DNA of 64,000 bases from Stutzerimonas stutzeri (GCF_000590475.1 NZ_CP007441.1:4533032-4597031); one strand, 5' to 3'. Counted from the first letter of the stretch, positions 8,203-17,335 are shown. Numbers and translations are program-made. Notes: generated by a model from the sequence alone, not told the origin.

Positions 8203-9273
8203 ATGCGCATTCTCGTAACCGGCGGAGCCGGATTCATCGGTTCAGCACTGATCCGCCATCTTATTCAAGACACCGAGCACAGCGTGCTCAACCTGGACAA
8301 GCTGACCTATGCCGGCAATCTCGAGTCGCTGGCAGACGTGCAAAGCAATGAACGTTATCAATTTCTTCATGCAGACATCGCCGACCGCGAGCAGGTAAGC
8401 GAAGCCCTCCTGGAATTCCAGCCGGACGCCATCATGCACCTGGCCGCCGAATCCCACGTCGATCGCTCGATCGACGGCCCGGCCGAGTTCATCCAGACCA
8501 ATATCGTCGGCACCTACCAGTTGCTCGAAGCGACCCGTGCCTATTGGCAGACGCTGCCCGAAGCGCGCCGCGAAGCGTTCCGCTTCCACCACATCTCTAC
8601 AGACGAGGTGTATGGCGACCTGCACGGGGTCGATGACCTGTTTACCGAAACCACGCCCTACGCACCCAGCTCGCCCTATTCGGCCAGCAAGGCCTCGTCG
8701 GACCATCTGGTCCGTGCCTGGCAGCGCACCTACGGTCTGCCGGTGCTGATCACCAACTGCTCGAACAACTACGGGCCGTATCACTTCCCCGAGAAGCTGA
8801 TTCCGCTGGTGATCCTCAATGCGCTGGACGGCAAGCCGCTGCCGGTCTATGGCAACGGCACGCAAGTGCGCGACTGGCTGTTCGTCGAAGATCACGCGCG
8901 CGCCCTGTTCAAGGTGGTCAGCGAAGGCAAGGTGGGCGAGACCTACAACATCGGCGGTCACAACGAGCAGAAGAATATCGACGTGGTACGCGGCATCTGC
9001 GCCCTGCTCGAAGAGCTGGCGCCGCAGAAGCCCGAAGGGCTCGAGCGTTTCGAGGACCTCATCACCTTCGTCAAGGATCGCCCCGGTCATGACCTGCGCT
9101 ACGCCATCGACGCCAGCAAGATCGAGCGCGAGCTCGGCTGGGTCCCGCAGGAAACCTTCGAAACCGGTCTGCGCAAGACGGTGCAGTGGTACCTGAACAA
9201 CCTCGAATGGTGCCGTCGCGTCCAGGATGGCAGCTATCAACGTGAGCGCCTTGGCGCGCTGGAGAACGCATGA
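8203..9273 (+). CDS. rmlB: dTDP-glucose 4,6-dehydratase
   Basis: RmlB catalyses the second step of dTDP-L-rhamnose synthesis, dTDP-glucose to dTDP-4-keto-6-deoxyglucose, with bound NAD+. This extended short-chain dehydrogenase has the nucleotide motif TGGAGFIGSAL at the N-terminus, LAAESHVDRSIDGP, HISTDEVYG (the Thr-Asp-Glu active-site triad), YSASKASSDHLV (catalytic Tyr and Lys) and NCSNNYGPYHFPEKL. I chose the ATG at 8203, with AAGGA upstream, because MRILVTGG begins the fold; the frame is open further upstream but that part is not RmlB-like. Length is 356 residues, normal. It is the first gene of rmlBACD, joined to rmlA by ATGA. Confidence 0.96.
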   Translation: MRILVTGGAGFIGSALIRHLIQDTEHSVLNLDKLTYAGNLESLADVQSNERYQFLHADIADREQVSEALLEFQPDAIMHLAAESHVDRSIDGPAEFIQTNIVGTYQLLEATRAYWQTLPEARREAFRFHHISTDEVYGDLHGVDDLFTETTPYAPSSPYSASKASSDHLVRAWQRTYGLPVLITNCSNNYGPYHFPEKLIPLVILNALDGKPLPVYGNGTQVRDWLFVEDHARALFKVVSEGKVGETYNIGGHNEQKNIDVVRGICALLEELAPQKPEGLERFEDLITFVKDRPGHDLRYAIDASKIERELGWVPQETFETGLRKTVQWYLNNLEWCRRVQDGSYQRERLGALENA

Positions 9274-10142
9274 AAGGAATCATTCTCGCCGGAGGCTCCG
9301 GCACCCGTCTGCATCCCATTACCCTGGGCGTATCCAAGCAGCTGCTGCCGATCTACGACAAGCCGATGGCCTATTACCCGATCTCGGTGCTGATGCTCGC
9401 CGGGATCCGCGACATCCTGCTGATTTCCACCCCGCAGGACCTGCCGCAGTACAAAAACCTGCTGGGTGACGGCAGCCAGTTCGGGGTGAACTTCAGCTAC
9501 GCCGAACAGCCGTCGCCAGATGGTCTGGCCCAAGCCTTTCTGATCGGCGAGGAGTTCATCGGTGATGACTCGGTGTGCCTGATCCTCGGCGACAACATCT
9601 TCCATGGTCAGCATTTCACCGAGAAGCTGCAGCGCGCCTCGGCGCAGACCAAAGGCGCCACAGTCTTCGGCTATTGGGTCACGGATCCGGAACGCTTCGG
9701 CGTGATCGACTTCGACGAGAACGGCAAAGCCCTTTCGATCGAAGAAAAACCGAAAAAACCGAAGTCCAGCTACGCCGTGACCGGCCTGTATTTCTACGAC
9801 AACGACGTGATCGAGATCGCCAGGTCGATCAAACCCTCGCCGCGTGGCGAGCTGGAGATCACCGACGTCAATAATGCCTATCTCAAGCGTGGCGATCTGA
9901 ACGTCGAGCGCTTCGGTCGCGGCTTTGCCTGGCTCGACACCGGCACCCATGACAGCTTGCTGGAAGCCTCGCAGTACGTGCAGACCATCGAGCACCGCCA
10001 AGGGCTGAAGGTGGCCTGCCTGGAAGAGATCGCCTACCAGCACAAGTGGATCGACCGCGAGCAACTGCTGCGCCGCGCCGACGCCTTGGGCAAGACCGGC
10101 TATGGCCAGTACCTGTTCAAGTTGGCCGGTGAAGACGCATGA
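9270..10142 (+). CDS. rmlA: glucose-1-phosphate thymidylyltransferase
   Basis: RmlA makes dTDP-glucose from glucose-1-phosphate and dTTP, the committed step of dTDP-L-rhamnose synthesis, and is normally feedback-inhibited by the end product. The 290-residue protein starts with the nucleotidyltransferase motif GGSGTRLHPIT and has YDKPMAYYPISVLMLAGI, LGDNIFHG (metal-binding Asp), IEEKPKKPKS and WLDTGTHDSLLEAS. It overlaps rmlB and rmlC by 4 bp on each side. The products feed rhamnose into LPS core, O-antigen, rhamnolipid or exopolysaccharide. Confidence 0.96.
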   Translation: MKGIILAGGSGTRLHPITLGVSKQLLPIYDKPMAYYPISVLMLAGIRDILLISTPQDLPQYKNLLGDGSQFGVNFSYAEQPSPDGLAQAFLIGEEFIGDDSVCLILGDNIFHGQHFTEKLQRASAQTKGATVFGYWVTDPERFGVIDFDENGKALSIEEKPKKPKSSYAVTGLYFYDNDVIEIARSIKPSPRGELEITDVNNAYLKRGDLNVERFGRGFAWLDTGTHDSLLEASQYVQTIEHRQGLKVACLEEIAYQHKWIDREQLLRRADALGKTGYGQYLFKLAGEDA

Positions 10143-10684
10143 AGATCATCGAAACCGATATTCCCGATGTGCTGATCATCGAACCCAAGGTATTCGGTGA
10201 CGAACGCGGTTTTTTCTACGAAAGCTTCAACGCCGCGGCGTTTGAAGCCGCGACCGGACTCAAGCGCACCTTCGTCCAGGACAATCACTCCAAGTCACAG
10301 CGCGGCGTGCTGCGCGGGCTGCACTACCAGATCCAGCAGCCCCAGGGGAAACTGGTGCGGGTCGTCGCTGGCGAGGTGTTCGACGTAGCGGTCGATCTGC
10401 GCCGTAGCTCGCCAAGTTTCGGTCGCTGGGTTGGCACCCGCCTGAGTGCCGATAACCAACGCCAACTGTGGATCCCGGAAGGCTTCGCACACGGTTTCGT
10501 GGTTCTTAGCGAGAACGCCGAGTTCCTTTACAAGACCACCGATTACTACGCGCCGGACCATGAGCGCTCATTGCTCTGGAACGACCCGCAGATCGGCATT
10601 GAATGGCCGTTCCAGGAATTACCGCAGCTCTCGCAAAAGGACGCAGCGGGCAAGATCCTCAGCGAGGCGGAGCTGTTTGCATGA
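10139..10684 (+). CDS. rmlC: dTDP-4-dehydrorhamnose 3,5-epimerase
   Basis: RmlC inverts C3 and C5 of the 4-keto-6-deoxyglucose intermediate. The 181-residue cupin-type protein shows FGDERGFFYESF, FVQDNHSKSQRGVLRGLHYQ (catalytic His and substrate-binding Arg), VFDVAVDLRRSSPSFG, and IPEGFAHGFVVLS. Length and motif order are standard. It overlaps rmlA and rmlD by ATGA, so all four genes should be translated from one message. The order B-A-C-D differs from the rmlBDAC order I recall for P. aeruginosa. Confidence 0.96.
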   Translation: MKIIETDIPDVLIIEPKVFGDERGFFYESFNAAAFEAATGLKRTFVQDNHSKSQRGVLRGLHYQIQQPQGKLVRVVAGEVFDVAVDLRRSSPSFGRWVGTRLSADNQRQLWIPEGFAHGFVVLSENAEFLYKTTDYYAPDHERSLLWNDPQIGIEWPFQELPQLSQKDAAGKILSEAELFA

Positions 10685-11592
10685 AGATCCTCATCACCGG
10701 TAGCAAGGGGCAATTGTCCCAGGCGCTGCAACTGGCACTTGCCGGTGAAGGAAAAGTCCTCGCACTGGGTCACAAGGTGCTGGACCTGGCCAACCCGACA
10801 CAGATTCGTCAGCAGGTTCGCCTGCTACGCCCCGACCTGATCATCAACGCTGCCGCCTATACCGCCGTCGACCCGGCGCAGGGCGATCGCGACCAGGCCT
10901 TCGCGGTAAATGCCACCGGCCCTGGTGTGCTGGCCGAAGAAGCGGCGGCGCTGGGTGTGCCCCTGATTCACTACTCGACCGATTACGTCTTCGACGGGCG
11001 CAAGACCGAGCCCTATTGCGAGGAGGACCAGCCGGCCCCCTTGAGCGTATACGGGGCCAGCAAGCTGGCCGGCGAACAGGCGATTCAGGCAGTCGGCGGC
11101 GAGCATCTGATCCTGCGGACCAGTTGGGTCTATTCGTTGCAGGGCCGCAATTTTTTACTGACCATGCAGCGACTGCTGCAGGAGCGCGACTCGCTGTCAG
11201 TGGTCGACGATGAGATCGGCGCACCGACCTGGGCCGGCACGATAGCCGCTGTCACCGCGGAAATGGTTCGCAAGTGGCGAAACGGAACCGGCGGGCCCAG
11301 CGGGTTATACCATCTGACCGCCACTGGCGAGACATCCTGGTACGGCTTCGCCTGCAGCATCGCCCGGCATCTGGAGCGGCAGGGCCTATTGCGCGCCGAG
11401 ATCACCCCCATTTTGTCTACCGATTACCCCACCGCCGCTCAGCGCCCGCTCAATTCACGCCTTAGCTGCGCACGGCTGCAGCGTGATTGGGGCATCGAGC
11501 TGCCGGATTGGGAAGCCGCGCTGCACCAGTGCCTTGGCAGTACCGACGAAATGCTGGCGGAACACGACGTCCAGGCCATACAAAGCGTCTGA
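10681..11592 (+). CDS. rmlD: dTDP-4-dehydrorhamnose reductase
   Basis: RmlD reduces dTDP-4-keto-L-rhamnose to dTDP-L-rhamnose with NAD(P)H. The 303-residue extended SDR protein has the N-terminal MKILITGSKGQLSQAL nucleotide motif, INAAAYTAVDPAQ, STDYVFDG, and YGASKLAGEQA (catalytic Tyr and Lys). The start at 10681 overlaps the rmlC stop as ATGA and gives the normal N-terminus; the longer in-frame extension lies inside rmlC and is not real. It is the last gene of the operon; I see no strong terminator before dctB. Confidence 0.95.
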   Translation: MKILITGSKGQLSQALQLALAGEGKVLALGHKVLDLANPTQIRQQVRLLRPDLIINAAAYTAVDPAQGDRDQAFAVNATGPGVLAEEAAALGVPLIHYSTDYVFDGRKTEPYCEEDQPAPLSVYGASKLAGEQAIQAVGGEHLILRTSWVYSLQGRNFLLTMQRLLQERDSLSVVDDEIGAPTWAGTIAAVTAEMVRKWRNGTGGPSGLYHLTATGETSWYGFACSIARHLERQGLLRAEITPILSTDYPTAAQRPLNSRLSCARLQRDWGIELPDWEAALHQCLGSTDEMLAEHDVQAIQSV

Positions 11593-11689
11593 ATCCTCCA
11601 GACCGGCTCGCCGTCGCACCGCTCCAGTGCCGGAGCGCCGGCGTTGGGCTGAACGTGCATAATGTCGCCCGGATCACAGGCGCATCTGC

Positions 11690-13489
11690 ATGACATCACC
11701 CGAACCCCCTCGTCGCCCACGCTGGCGCAATCTGGCCCTGGTCGCACTGCTGCTGGCGCCGCTGCTGTGGCCGTTACAGCAGCTGGCCGAGCGCTATTAC
11801 AGCAACGAGCTGATCGAGCAGAATCGGCAAACGCTCGATCTCTACGTAGCCAACCTGCTCGGCTCGTTGCGCCGCTACGAGGTGCTGCCGCGCATTCTTG
11901 GCGATCTGCCTACGCTTCGCGCTGCGCTGAGTCAGCCTGCCAATCCAACCGCCAAGGACCAGGCCAATCGCCTGCTGGACCAGCTACGCAAGCAAACGGG
12001 CGCAGACGTGATTTATCTGATGGCGCCGGATGGTAATACCTTGGCCGCATCGAACTGGAATGACGAAGATAGCTTCGTTAATCGCAACTTCGCCTTTCGA
12101 CCCTATTTCAGGGAAGCCATGGCTGGCGAGTTGGGACGTTTTTTCGGGCTCGGCACCACGTCCGGTAAGCGTGGATATTACTTCGGAGCAGCCGTGCGCG
12201 ACGGCGACGAGGTTCTGGGCGTGCTGGTGGTCAAGGTCGATCTGGATTACACGGAAACGCTGTGGGGCAACACACCCGAGCAACTGATGGTTACCGACAG
12301 TTTCGGCGTGGTAATCCTTACGTCAAAGCCGGAATGGCGATTTCGCGCAAGCCGGGCGCTGGATATCGATGAGCGCGAGCAGATCGCATCCGAACGCCCT
12401 TACCCAACGCTTCGGCCACGAGACCTGACGTTGGATATCGATACCTGGCTGATTCAGAGTCGTGAGCTCAAGGAAACCGGGTGGACGGTGCGTATTCTGG
12501 CGCCGATCAACCTGGTCGAGCGGCCTGTGCAGACGGTGGTGGCGATCGGCGCCGCCACCCTGGCCGCCTTGTTGCTGCTGCTTGGCTTGCTGATGCAGCG
12601 CCGCCGCCATTACCTGGAGCGGATTGCGCTGGACGCCAAGGCGCGACAGCAGCTGGAGCGCCGCGTGCAGGAACGGACACAGGACCTGGAAGCGCTGAAC
12701 AGCCGGCTCAAGCAGGAAGTCCTAGAGCGGGAGCAGGCCCAGCAGGAGCTGGTGCGCGCTCAGGACGAACTCCTCCAGGCCGGCAAGCTATCGGCGCTGG
12801 GCACCATGTCGGCGAGCATCAGCCATGAGCTCAATCAGCCGCTGGGCGCGATTCGCAGCTATGCCGACAACGCCGGCGTGTTGCTCGATCAGCAGCGCAA
12901 TGATGAGGCTCGCGACAACCTCAGGCTGATCAGCGAACTGACCGCTCGGATGGCGTCCATCATCGCCCATCTGCGTGCGTTCGCGCGGCGCGATCGGCAT
13001 GCGCCGGAACGGGTGGCGCTGCAACCCGCGCTGGACGATGCGCTGGCGCTGCTGGCCAAGCGGCGACAAGCCATGGGCGTCGAGCTGATTCGCGATCTTC
13101 CAGACGCGACGCTATGGGTTCAGGCGGGCGAGACGCGGCTGCGGCAGATCCTCTCCAACCTGCTGGCCAACGCCCTCGATGCGCTAAACGAGCGGCCGCC
13201 GGTACGGCGCATCTGGCTGCGTGCCGAACGCAAGGACGATGGCGTATTACTCACCTTGCGCGACAATGGCCCGGGATTTTCCAGCGCAGCGCTGCAGCGC
13301 GCTCGCGAGCCGTTCTTCACCACCAAGACCAGCGCTCAGGGCCTGGGCCTCGGTTTGGCCATCTGCGATACCCTGACGCGCGCCCTGGACGGCGAGCTGA
13401 CGATGACCAACCATCCCGAGGGCGGCGCCCAGCTCAGTCTCTACCTGCGATCCGCCGATCCCGGCGTCGCCTTTCCGAGCGAGGACTAG
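11690..13489 (+). CDS. dctB: C4-dicarboxylate sensor histidine kinase
   Basis: This 599-residue membrane kinase should sense periplasmic succinate, fumarate or malate and phosphorylate DctD. It has an N-terminal membrane helix (about 13-33), a double-Cache-like periplasmic domain (about 35-285, with DVIYLMAPDGNTLAASNWND and FAFRPYFREAMAGE), and a second helix (about 287-307). A coiled coil (QERTQDLEALNSRLKQEVLE) follows, then the H-box SISHELNQPLGAIRSYADN and an ATPase domain with NLLANALDAL, LRDNGPGF and GLGLGLAI. This layout is that of rhizobial and Pseudomonas DctB. It sits one base before dctD and upstream of the transporter genes it would control. Confidence 0.93.
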   Translation: MTSPEPPRRPRWRNLALVALLLAPLLWPLQQLAERYYSNELIEQNRQTLDLYVANLLGSLRRYEVLPRILGDLPTLRAALSQPANPTAKDQANRLLDQLRKQTGADVIYLMAPDGNTLAASNWNDEDSFVNRNFAFRPYFREAMAGELGRFFGLGTTSGKRGYYFGAAVRDGDEVLGVLVVKVDLDYTETLWGNTPEQLMVTDSFGVVILTSKPEWRFRASRALDIDEREQIASERPYPTLRPRDLTLDIDTWLIQSRELKETGWTVRILAPINLVERPVQTVVAIGAATLAALLLLLGLLMQRRRHYLERIALDAKARQQLERRVQERTQDLEALNSRLKQEVLEREQAQQELVRAQDELLQAGKLSALGTMSASISHELNQPLGAIRSYADNAGVLLDQQRNDEARDNLRLISELTARMASIIAHLRAFARRDRHAPERVALQPALDDALALLAKRRQAMGVELIRDLPDATLWVQAGETRLRQILSNLLANALDALNERPPVRRIWLRAERKDDGVLLTLRDNGPGFSSAALQRAREPFFTTKTSAQGLGLGLAICDTLTRALDGELTMTNHPEGGAQLSLYLRSADPGVAFPSED

Positions 13490-13490
13490 C

Positions 13491-14879
13491 ATGACCAGCC
13501 AGATCGACCCGCAGTTTCAGGTAGTCCTGGTCGATGACGATCCGCACCTGCGCAAGGCGTTGAGCCAGACGCTCGATCTCGCCGGGCTCAAAGTACTCAG
13601 CCTGGGCGATGCCCGCGGTCTAGCGGCGATGTTGCCGATGGACTGGCCCGGCGTGGTGGTCAGTGACATCCGCATGCCCGGCCTGGACGGCCTCGAATTG
13701 CAACAACAGTTGCATACGCTCGACAGCGAGCTTCCGGTACTGCTGATCACCGGCCACGGGGATATACAGTTGGCTGTGCAGGCGATGCGCGCGGGCGCCT
13801 ACGATTTTCTCGAGAAACCCTTTCCCAGCGAGGCGCTGCTCGACGGCGTGCGCCGTGCGCTGGCTCTGCGGCAGCTGGTCCTCGACAACCGCAGCCTGCG
13901 CCTGGCGCTGGCCGACCGTCAGCAACTGTCGACGCGCCTGCTCGGTCAATCGCCAGCCATGCAGCGCCTGCGTGAGCAGATCGGCGCGCTCGCCGGCACC
14001 CAGGCCGATGTGTTGATCCTCGGCGAAACCGGTGCCGGCAAGGAAGTGGTTGCGCGCGCGCTGCATGACCTGTCCGGCCGCCGCGGCGGCCCTTTCGTCG
14101 CCATCAATGCCGGCGCGCTGGCCGAGTCTGTGGTCGAGAGCGAACTCTTCGGCCACGAGGCAGGCGCCTTTACCGGTGCGCAGAAGCGCCGCATCGGCAA
14201 GTTCGAATTCGCCAATGGCGGCACCCTGTTCCTCGATGAAATTGAGAGCATGAGTCTGGACGTGCAGGTCAAGCTGCTGCGCATGCTGCAAGAGCGGGTC
14301 GTCGAACGGCTGGGCGGCAACCAGTCAATTGCATTGGACATCCGCATCATTGCTGCCACCAAGGAGGACCTGCGCCAAGCCGCCGATCAAGGCCGTTTCC
14401 GTGCCGACCTCTACTACCGGCTGAACGTCGCGCCGCTGCGCATCCCGCCGCTGCGTGAACGTCGCGAGGACCTGTTGTTCCTGTTCCAGCATTTTGCCGA
14501 GACCGCCGCCAGCCGACACGACCTGCCGATCCGTGAGCTGCGGCCGGAGCAGCGCGCACAGCTGCTCCGGCATACCTGGCCGGGTAACGTCCGCGAATTG
14601 CAAAACACCGCGGAGCGCTTTGCCCTAGGCCTCGAACTGGGCCTGGAAGATCCCGTACATGCTTCCGACACCGCCGCAGCGACAGCTAGCACCCTCAACG
14701 AGCAAGTCGACGCCTTCGAGCGCGCGTTGATCGCCGCCGAGCTGGGCCGTCCGCACAACTCGTTGCGCAGCGTCGCCGAAGCCCTCGGCCTGCCACGCAA
14801 GACCCTGCACGACAAGTTGCGCAAGCACGGTCTGGTCTTCAATGATGTTGGCGGAACCTCGCCGGATGATTGCGACTAG
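13491..14879 (+). CDS. dctD: sigma-54-dependent C4-dicarboxylate response regulator
   Basis: DctD is the transcriptional activator of the dct transporter with RNA polymerase-sigma54. The receiver (about 10-125) has VDDDPHLRK, VVSDIRMPGLDG (phosphoacceptor Asp), LLITGHGD and FLEKPF. The AAA+ domain (about 145-375) has Walker A GETGAGKE, the sigma54-contact loop EAGAFTGA, Walker B GGTLFLDEIES and PLRERREDLLFLFQHF. The C-terminal Fis-type helix-turn-helix is SLRSVAEALGLPRKTLHDKL. Length is 462 residues, typical. Its most likely target, a sigma-54 promoter, lies about 450 bp downstream, in front of dctP. Confidence 0.95.
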   Translation: MTSQIDPQFQVVLVDDDPHLRKALSQTLDLAGLKVLSLGDARGLAAMLPMDWPGVVVSDIRMPGLDGLELQQQLHTLDSELPVLLITGHGDIQLAVQAMRAGAYDFLEKPFPSEALLDGVRRALALRQLVLDNRSLRLALADRQQLSTRLLGQSPAMQRLREQIGALAGTQADVLILGETGAGKEVVARALHDLSGRRGGPFVAINAGALAESVVESELFGHEAGAFTGAQKRRIGKFEFANGGTLFLDEIESMSLDVQVKLLRMLQERVVERLGGNQSIALDIRIIAATKEDLRQAADQGRFRADLYYRLNVAPLRIPPLRERREDLLFLFQHFAETAASRHDLPIRELRPEQRAQLLRHTWPGNVRELQNTAERFALGLELGLEDPVHASDTAAATASTLNEQVDAFERALIAAELGRPHNSLRSVAEALGLPRKTLHDKLRKHGLVFNDVGGTSPDDCD

Positions 14880-15331
14880 CTGGCGGTTTTTCGCCATGCA
14901 ATGGCAGGGAATATCCGGAAGTCGAGCTGACGTACCGCTCGTCAATGGGCGCCCGGGCAGAGGCCGAGGCGCCGCCCAGCACCTCTCGAGGAGGTGAACC
15001 GCTTGATCAACCGGCCCATCGATTACGAACCCACCTCTCGAGAACCCGCATTCTCAGGCCCTCGCATTCGCGAAAGGCGAAGCCGGGCTTGTTCAATGGT
15101 GAATTTCCAGCGGTCCGGGGCCCCAAGTAGAGTCATCCGAGATGAGGGATCACTCGATTGATGAAAGATGCCGACCGCCAGCACGGCAATCTGCCATCTA
15201 CGGCCTATGGCCATGCACGCTGACAAGACGGCAAACCTGCGGGCCAGACGGGGCGGCTGAGAATTATTCGTCAGTATTTTGCCATCATGCGAGTAAACTC
15301 CCGTGTTACGAGTCGCATCGTCCTATGCATT
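14880..15331 (+). promoter_or_regulatory. dctD-dctP intergenic region with candidate activator sites
   Basis: The whole gap is 605 bp. Just after dctD a short TGGCG-loop-CGCCA hairpin appears, too weak to call a terminator. The 11-mer CACCTCTCGAG occurs twice (14980-14990 and 15032-15042), 52 bp apart, close to five helical turns; the first copy extends into an inverted repeat with GAGGTG (to 14996). Such phased sites upstream of a sigma-54 promoter would suit DctD binding, but the identity is inference. No believable protein-coding frame is present. Confidence 0.4.
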
Positions 15332-15347
15332 TGGCACAGGGCTTGCT
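15332..15347 (+). promoter_or_regulatory. sigma-54 (-24/-12) promoter of dctPQM
   Basis: TGGCAC, five bases, then TTGCT matches the sigma-54 consensus TGGCAC-N5-TTGCW exactly, with GG at -24 and GC at -12 in correct register. Transcription would start near 15358, giving a leader of about 127 nt before dctP. The gene encoding the sigma-54 activator DctD lies immediately upstream, which fits the known regulation of C4-dicarboxylate TRAP transporters. Confidence 0.88.
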
Positions 15348-15484
15348 CTCGCTAACACGATGAACCGGCAAGCCGAGCCGATTAGGGGCGCATGTTGCCA
15401 ATGACGCCTAGACTTGTCTTGCTGGTTACAGCCGAGCTTTTCGCTTTATGCGGTAGCTCAATTCACAACAAGAGGAAAACAACA

Positions 15485-16480
15485 ATGTTCAAACTGACCG
15501 CCACGGCGCTTGCCTGCGCCCTATCCCTGGGAATTGCAGGCCTGGCCCAGGCTGCCGACCCGATTCTGATCAAATTCTCCCACGTGGTTGCCGACAACAC
15601 GCCGAAGGGCCAAGGCGCCAACCTGTTCAAGAAGTTGGTAGAAGAACGGTTGCCCGGCAAGGTCGAAGTTCAGGTTTACCCGAACTCGTCGCTGTTTGGC
15701 GACGGCAAGGAAATGGAAGCGCTGCTGCTGGGCGACGTTCAACTGATCGCTCCGTCGCTGGCCAAGTTCGAACATTATTCCAAGGGCGTTCAGGTGTTCG
15801 ACCTGCCGTTCCTGTTCGACAACATCCAGGCGGTCGACCGCTTCCAGCAGAGCGAAGCCGGCCAGAAGCTGCTGAGCTCCATGGAAGACAAGAACATCAC
15901 CGGCCTGGGCTACTGGCACAACGGCATGAAGCAGCTGTCGGCCAACAAGGAACTGCGCGAGCCCAAAGACGCCCGTGGTCTGAAGTTCCGTGTGCAGGCT
16001 TCTGCCGTACTCGACGAGCAGTTCAAAGCCCTGCGCGCCAACCCGCGCAAGATGAGCTTCGCCGAGGTTTATCAGGGTCTGCAGACCGGTGTGGTAAACG
16101 GTGCCGAGAACCCCTACTCGAACATCTACTCGCAGAAGATGCACGAAGTGCAGAAGCACATCACCGAGTCCGACCATGGTCTGCTCGATTACATGCTGAT
16201 CACCAACACCAAGTTCTGGAACGGTCTGCCGGATGACGTCCGTGGCGAACTGGAAACCATCCTGGACGAAGTCACGGTCGAGGTGAACAAGCAGGCCGAC
16301 GCGCTGAACCAGAAAGCCAAGGCAGATATCCTGGCCGCCGGCACCACTGAAATCCTCGTACTGACGCCGGAAGAGCGTGCCAAGTGGCGTGAAGCCATGA
16401 AGCCGGTCTGGAAGAAGTTCGAGAATGACATCGGTGCCGACCTGATCAAGGCAGCCGAAGCGTCCAACCAGGCTAAATAA
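15485..16480 (+). CDS. dctP: C4-dicarboxylate TRAP transporter periplasmic binding protein
   Basis: DctP is the soluble periplasmic receptor that binds succinate, malate or fumarate and delivers it to DctQM. The mature protein follows a clear signal peptide (MFKLTATALACALSLGIAGL, cleavage after AQA). Family marks are IKFSHVVADNTPKGQGANLF, SKGVQVFDLPFLF, GLKFRVQASAVLDEQF (the conserved Arg that pairs with the substrate carboxylate), and GVVNGAENPYSNIYSQK. I chose the ATG at 15485 because AGAGGA precedes it and the signal peptide starts there; the longer in-frame start at 15392 adds an unrelated stretch. Length is 331 residues. A strong hairpin follows the gene. Confidence 0.95.
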   Translation: MFKLTATALACALSLGIAGLAQAADPILIKFSHVVADNTPKGQGANLFKKLVEERLPGKVEVQVYPNSSLFGDGKEMEALLLGDVQLIAPSLAKFEHYSKGVQVFDLPFLFDNIQAVDRFQQSEAGQKLLSSMEDKNITGLGYWHNGMKQLSANKELREPKDARGLKFRVQASAVLDEQFKALRANPRKMSFAEVYQGLQTGVVNGAENPYSNIYSQKMHEVQKHITESDHGLLDYMLITNTKFWNGLPDDVRGELETILDEVTVEVNKQADALNQKAKADILAAGTTEILVLTPEERAKWREAMKPVWKKFENDIGADLIKAAEASNQAK

Positions 16481-16490
16481 GTCCTGGGCA

Positions 16491-16516
16491 GAGGGAGCGA
16501 GGCCTCTCGCTCCCTC
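16491..16516 (+). other. intercistronic hairpin after dctP
   Basis: A perfect 11-bp stem (GAGGGAGCGAG at 16491-16501 and its complement at 16506-16516) closes a GCCT loop 10 bp after the dctP stop. No T-run follows, so it is unlikely to be a full terminator. It more likely blocks 3' exonucleases and keeps dctP message above dctQM, as expected when binding protein is needed in excess. Confidence 0.7.
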
Positions 16517-16708
16517 CGTTCCGGCAACAGCAATACCGACAGCGCAATGAAGAATATCCAGACGAGCATGACGGCAAGCTGACCCACGGCTTCCATCCGC
16601 TCTAAAACAAGCATCTTCATTGCTCTGTCATCCGGTAACCAGACCGGAACAACGGCGCACGATCCGTACGCCCGTCGAAACAATGCATTCCATCGGGAGA
16701 TGTCATCC

Positions 16709-17335
16709 ATGAACGCCCTCTGGCGCGTCTGGGACCACTTCGAGGAAGGCTTCATTGCCTTTCTGCTGGCCGCCATGACTCTGGTGACCTTCGTTTATGT
16801 GGTCCTGAATAACCTCTACACCGTCTTCTATAGCCTTGGCGATCGATTCGAGGGGGCCAGCGATTTCTTTTTCGCCATTGGCGACTTCGTCATCGGCATG
16901 GCCCAGGCGATGACCTGGAGCACCGCGCTGACCAAGGCGCTGTTCGCCTGGCTGATCTTCTCCGGTCTGGCATACGGCGTACGCACCGCCGGACATATCG
17001 GCATCGATGCGCTGGTCAAGCTCGTACCACGTCACGTCCAGCGCTACATCGGCATCATTGCCTGCCTGTTCTGCCTCGGCTACGCGGCTCTGCTGGCCTT
17101 TGCCAGCTTCAACTGGATCTCTGCCCTGTTCACCGCCAACATCGGCGCTGAAGACCTCGGCCACTTCGGGGTCAAGCAGTGGCACATCGGCATGATCGTG
17201 CCGATCGGGTTCGCCATGGTCTTCATCCGTTTCGCCGAAATCTTCGTGCGCATCCTGCGCAACGAACAGACCGGTTTGGGCTTGGCAGACGAAGCCGCCG
17301 AAGCCGCGAAACTGGGCGCAGAGGAGCCGAAGTAA
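16709..17335 (+). CDS. dctQ: TRAP transporter small permease
   Basis: DctQ is the small membrane subunit of the TRAP transporter, with four predicted helices (about 12-38, 65-90, 108-130 and 150-172). Typical features are HFEEGFIAFLLAAMTLVTF, RTAGHIGIDALVKLVP, and QWHIGMIVPIGFAMVFIRF. I chose the ATG at 16709 over one at 16700 because GGGAG at about 16694-16698 is well spaced only for the second. Length is 208 residues. The stop is directly followed by the dctM start. It docks the binding protein and scaffolds DctM in this Na+-driven secondary transporter. Confidence 0.93.
   Translation: MNALWRVWDHFEEGFIAFLLAAMTLVTFVYVVLNNLYTVFYSLGDRFEGASDFFFAIGDFVIGMAQAMTWSTALTKALFAWLIFSGLAYGVRTAGHIGIDALVKLVPRHVQRYIGIIACLFCLGYAALLAFASFNWISALFTANIGAEDLGHFGVKQWHIGMIVPIGFAMVFIRFAEIFVRILRNEQTGLGLADEAAEAAKLGAEEPK

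Noticed and set aside
14870..15363. Two short plus-strand frames (86 and 73 codons) between dctD and dctP.
   Set aside because: No ribosome sites and no protein-like composition; they overlap the region with the repeats and the sigma-54 promoter.
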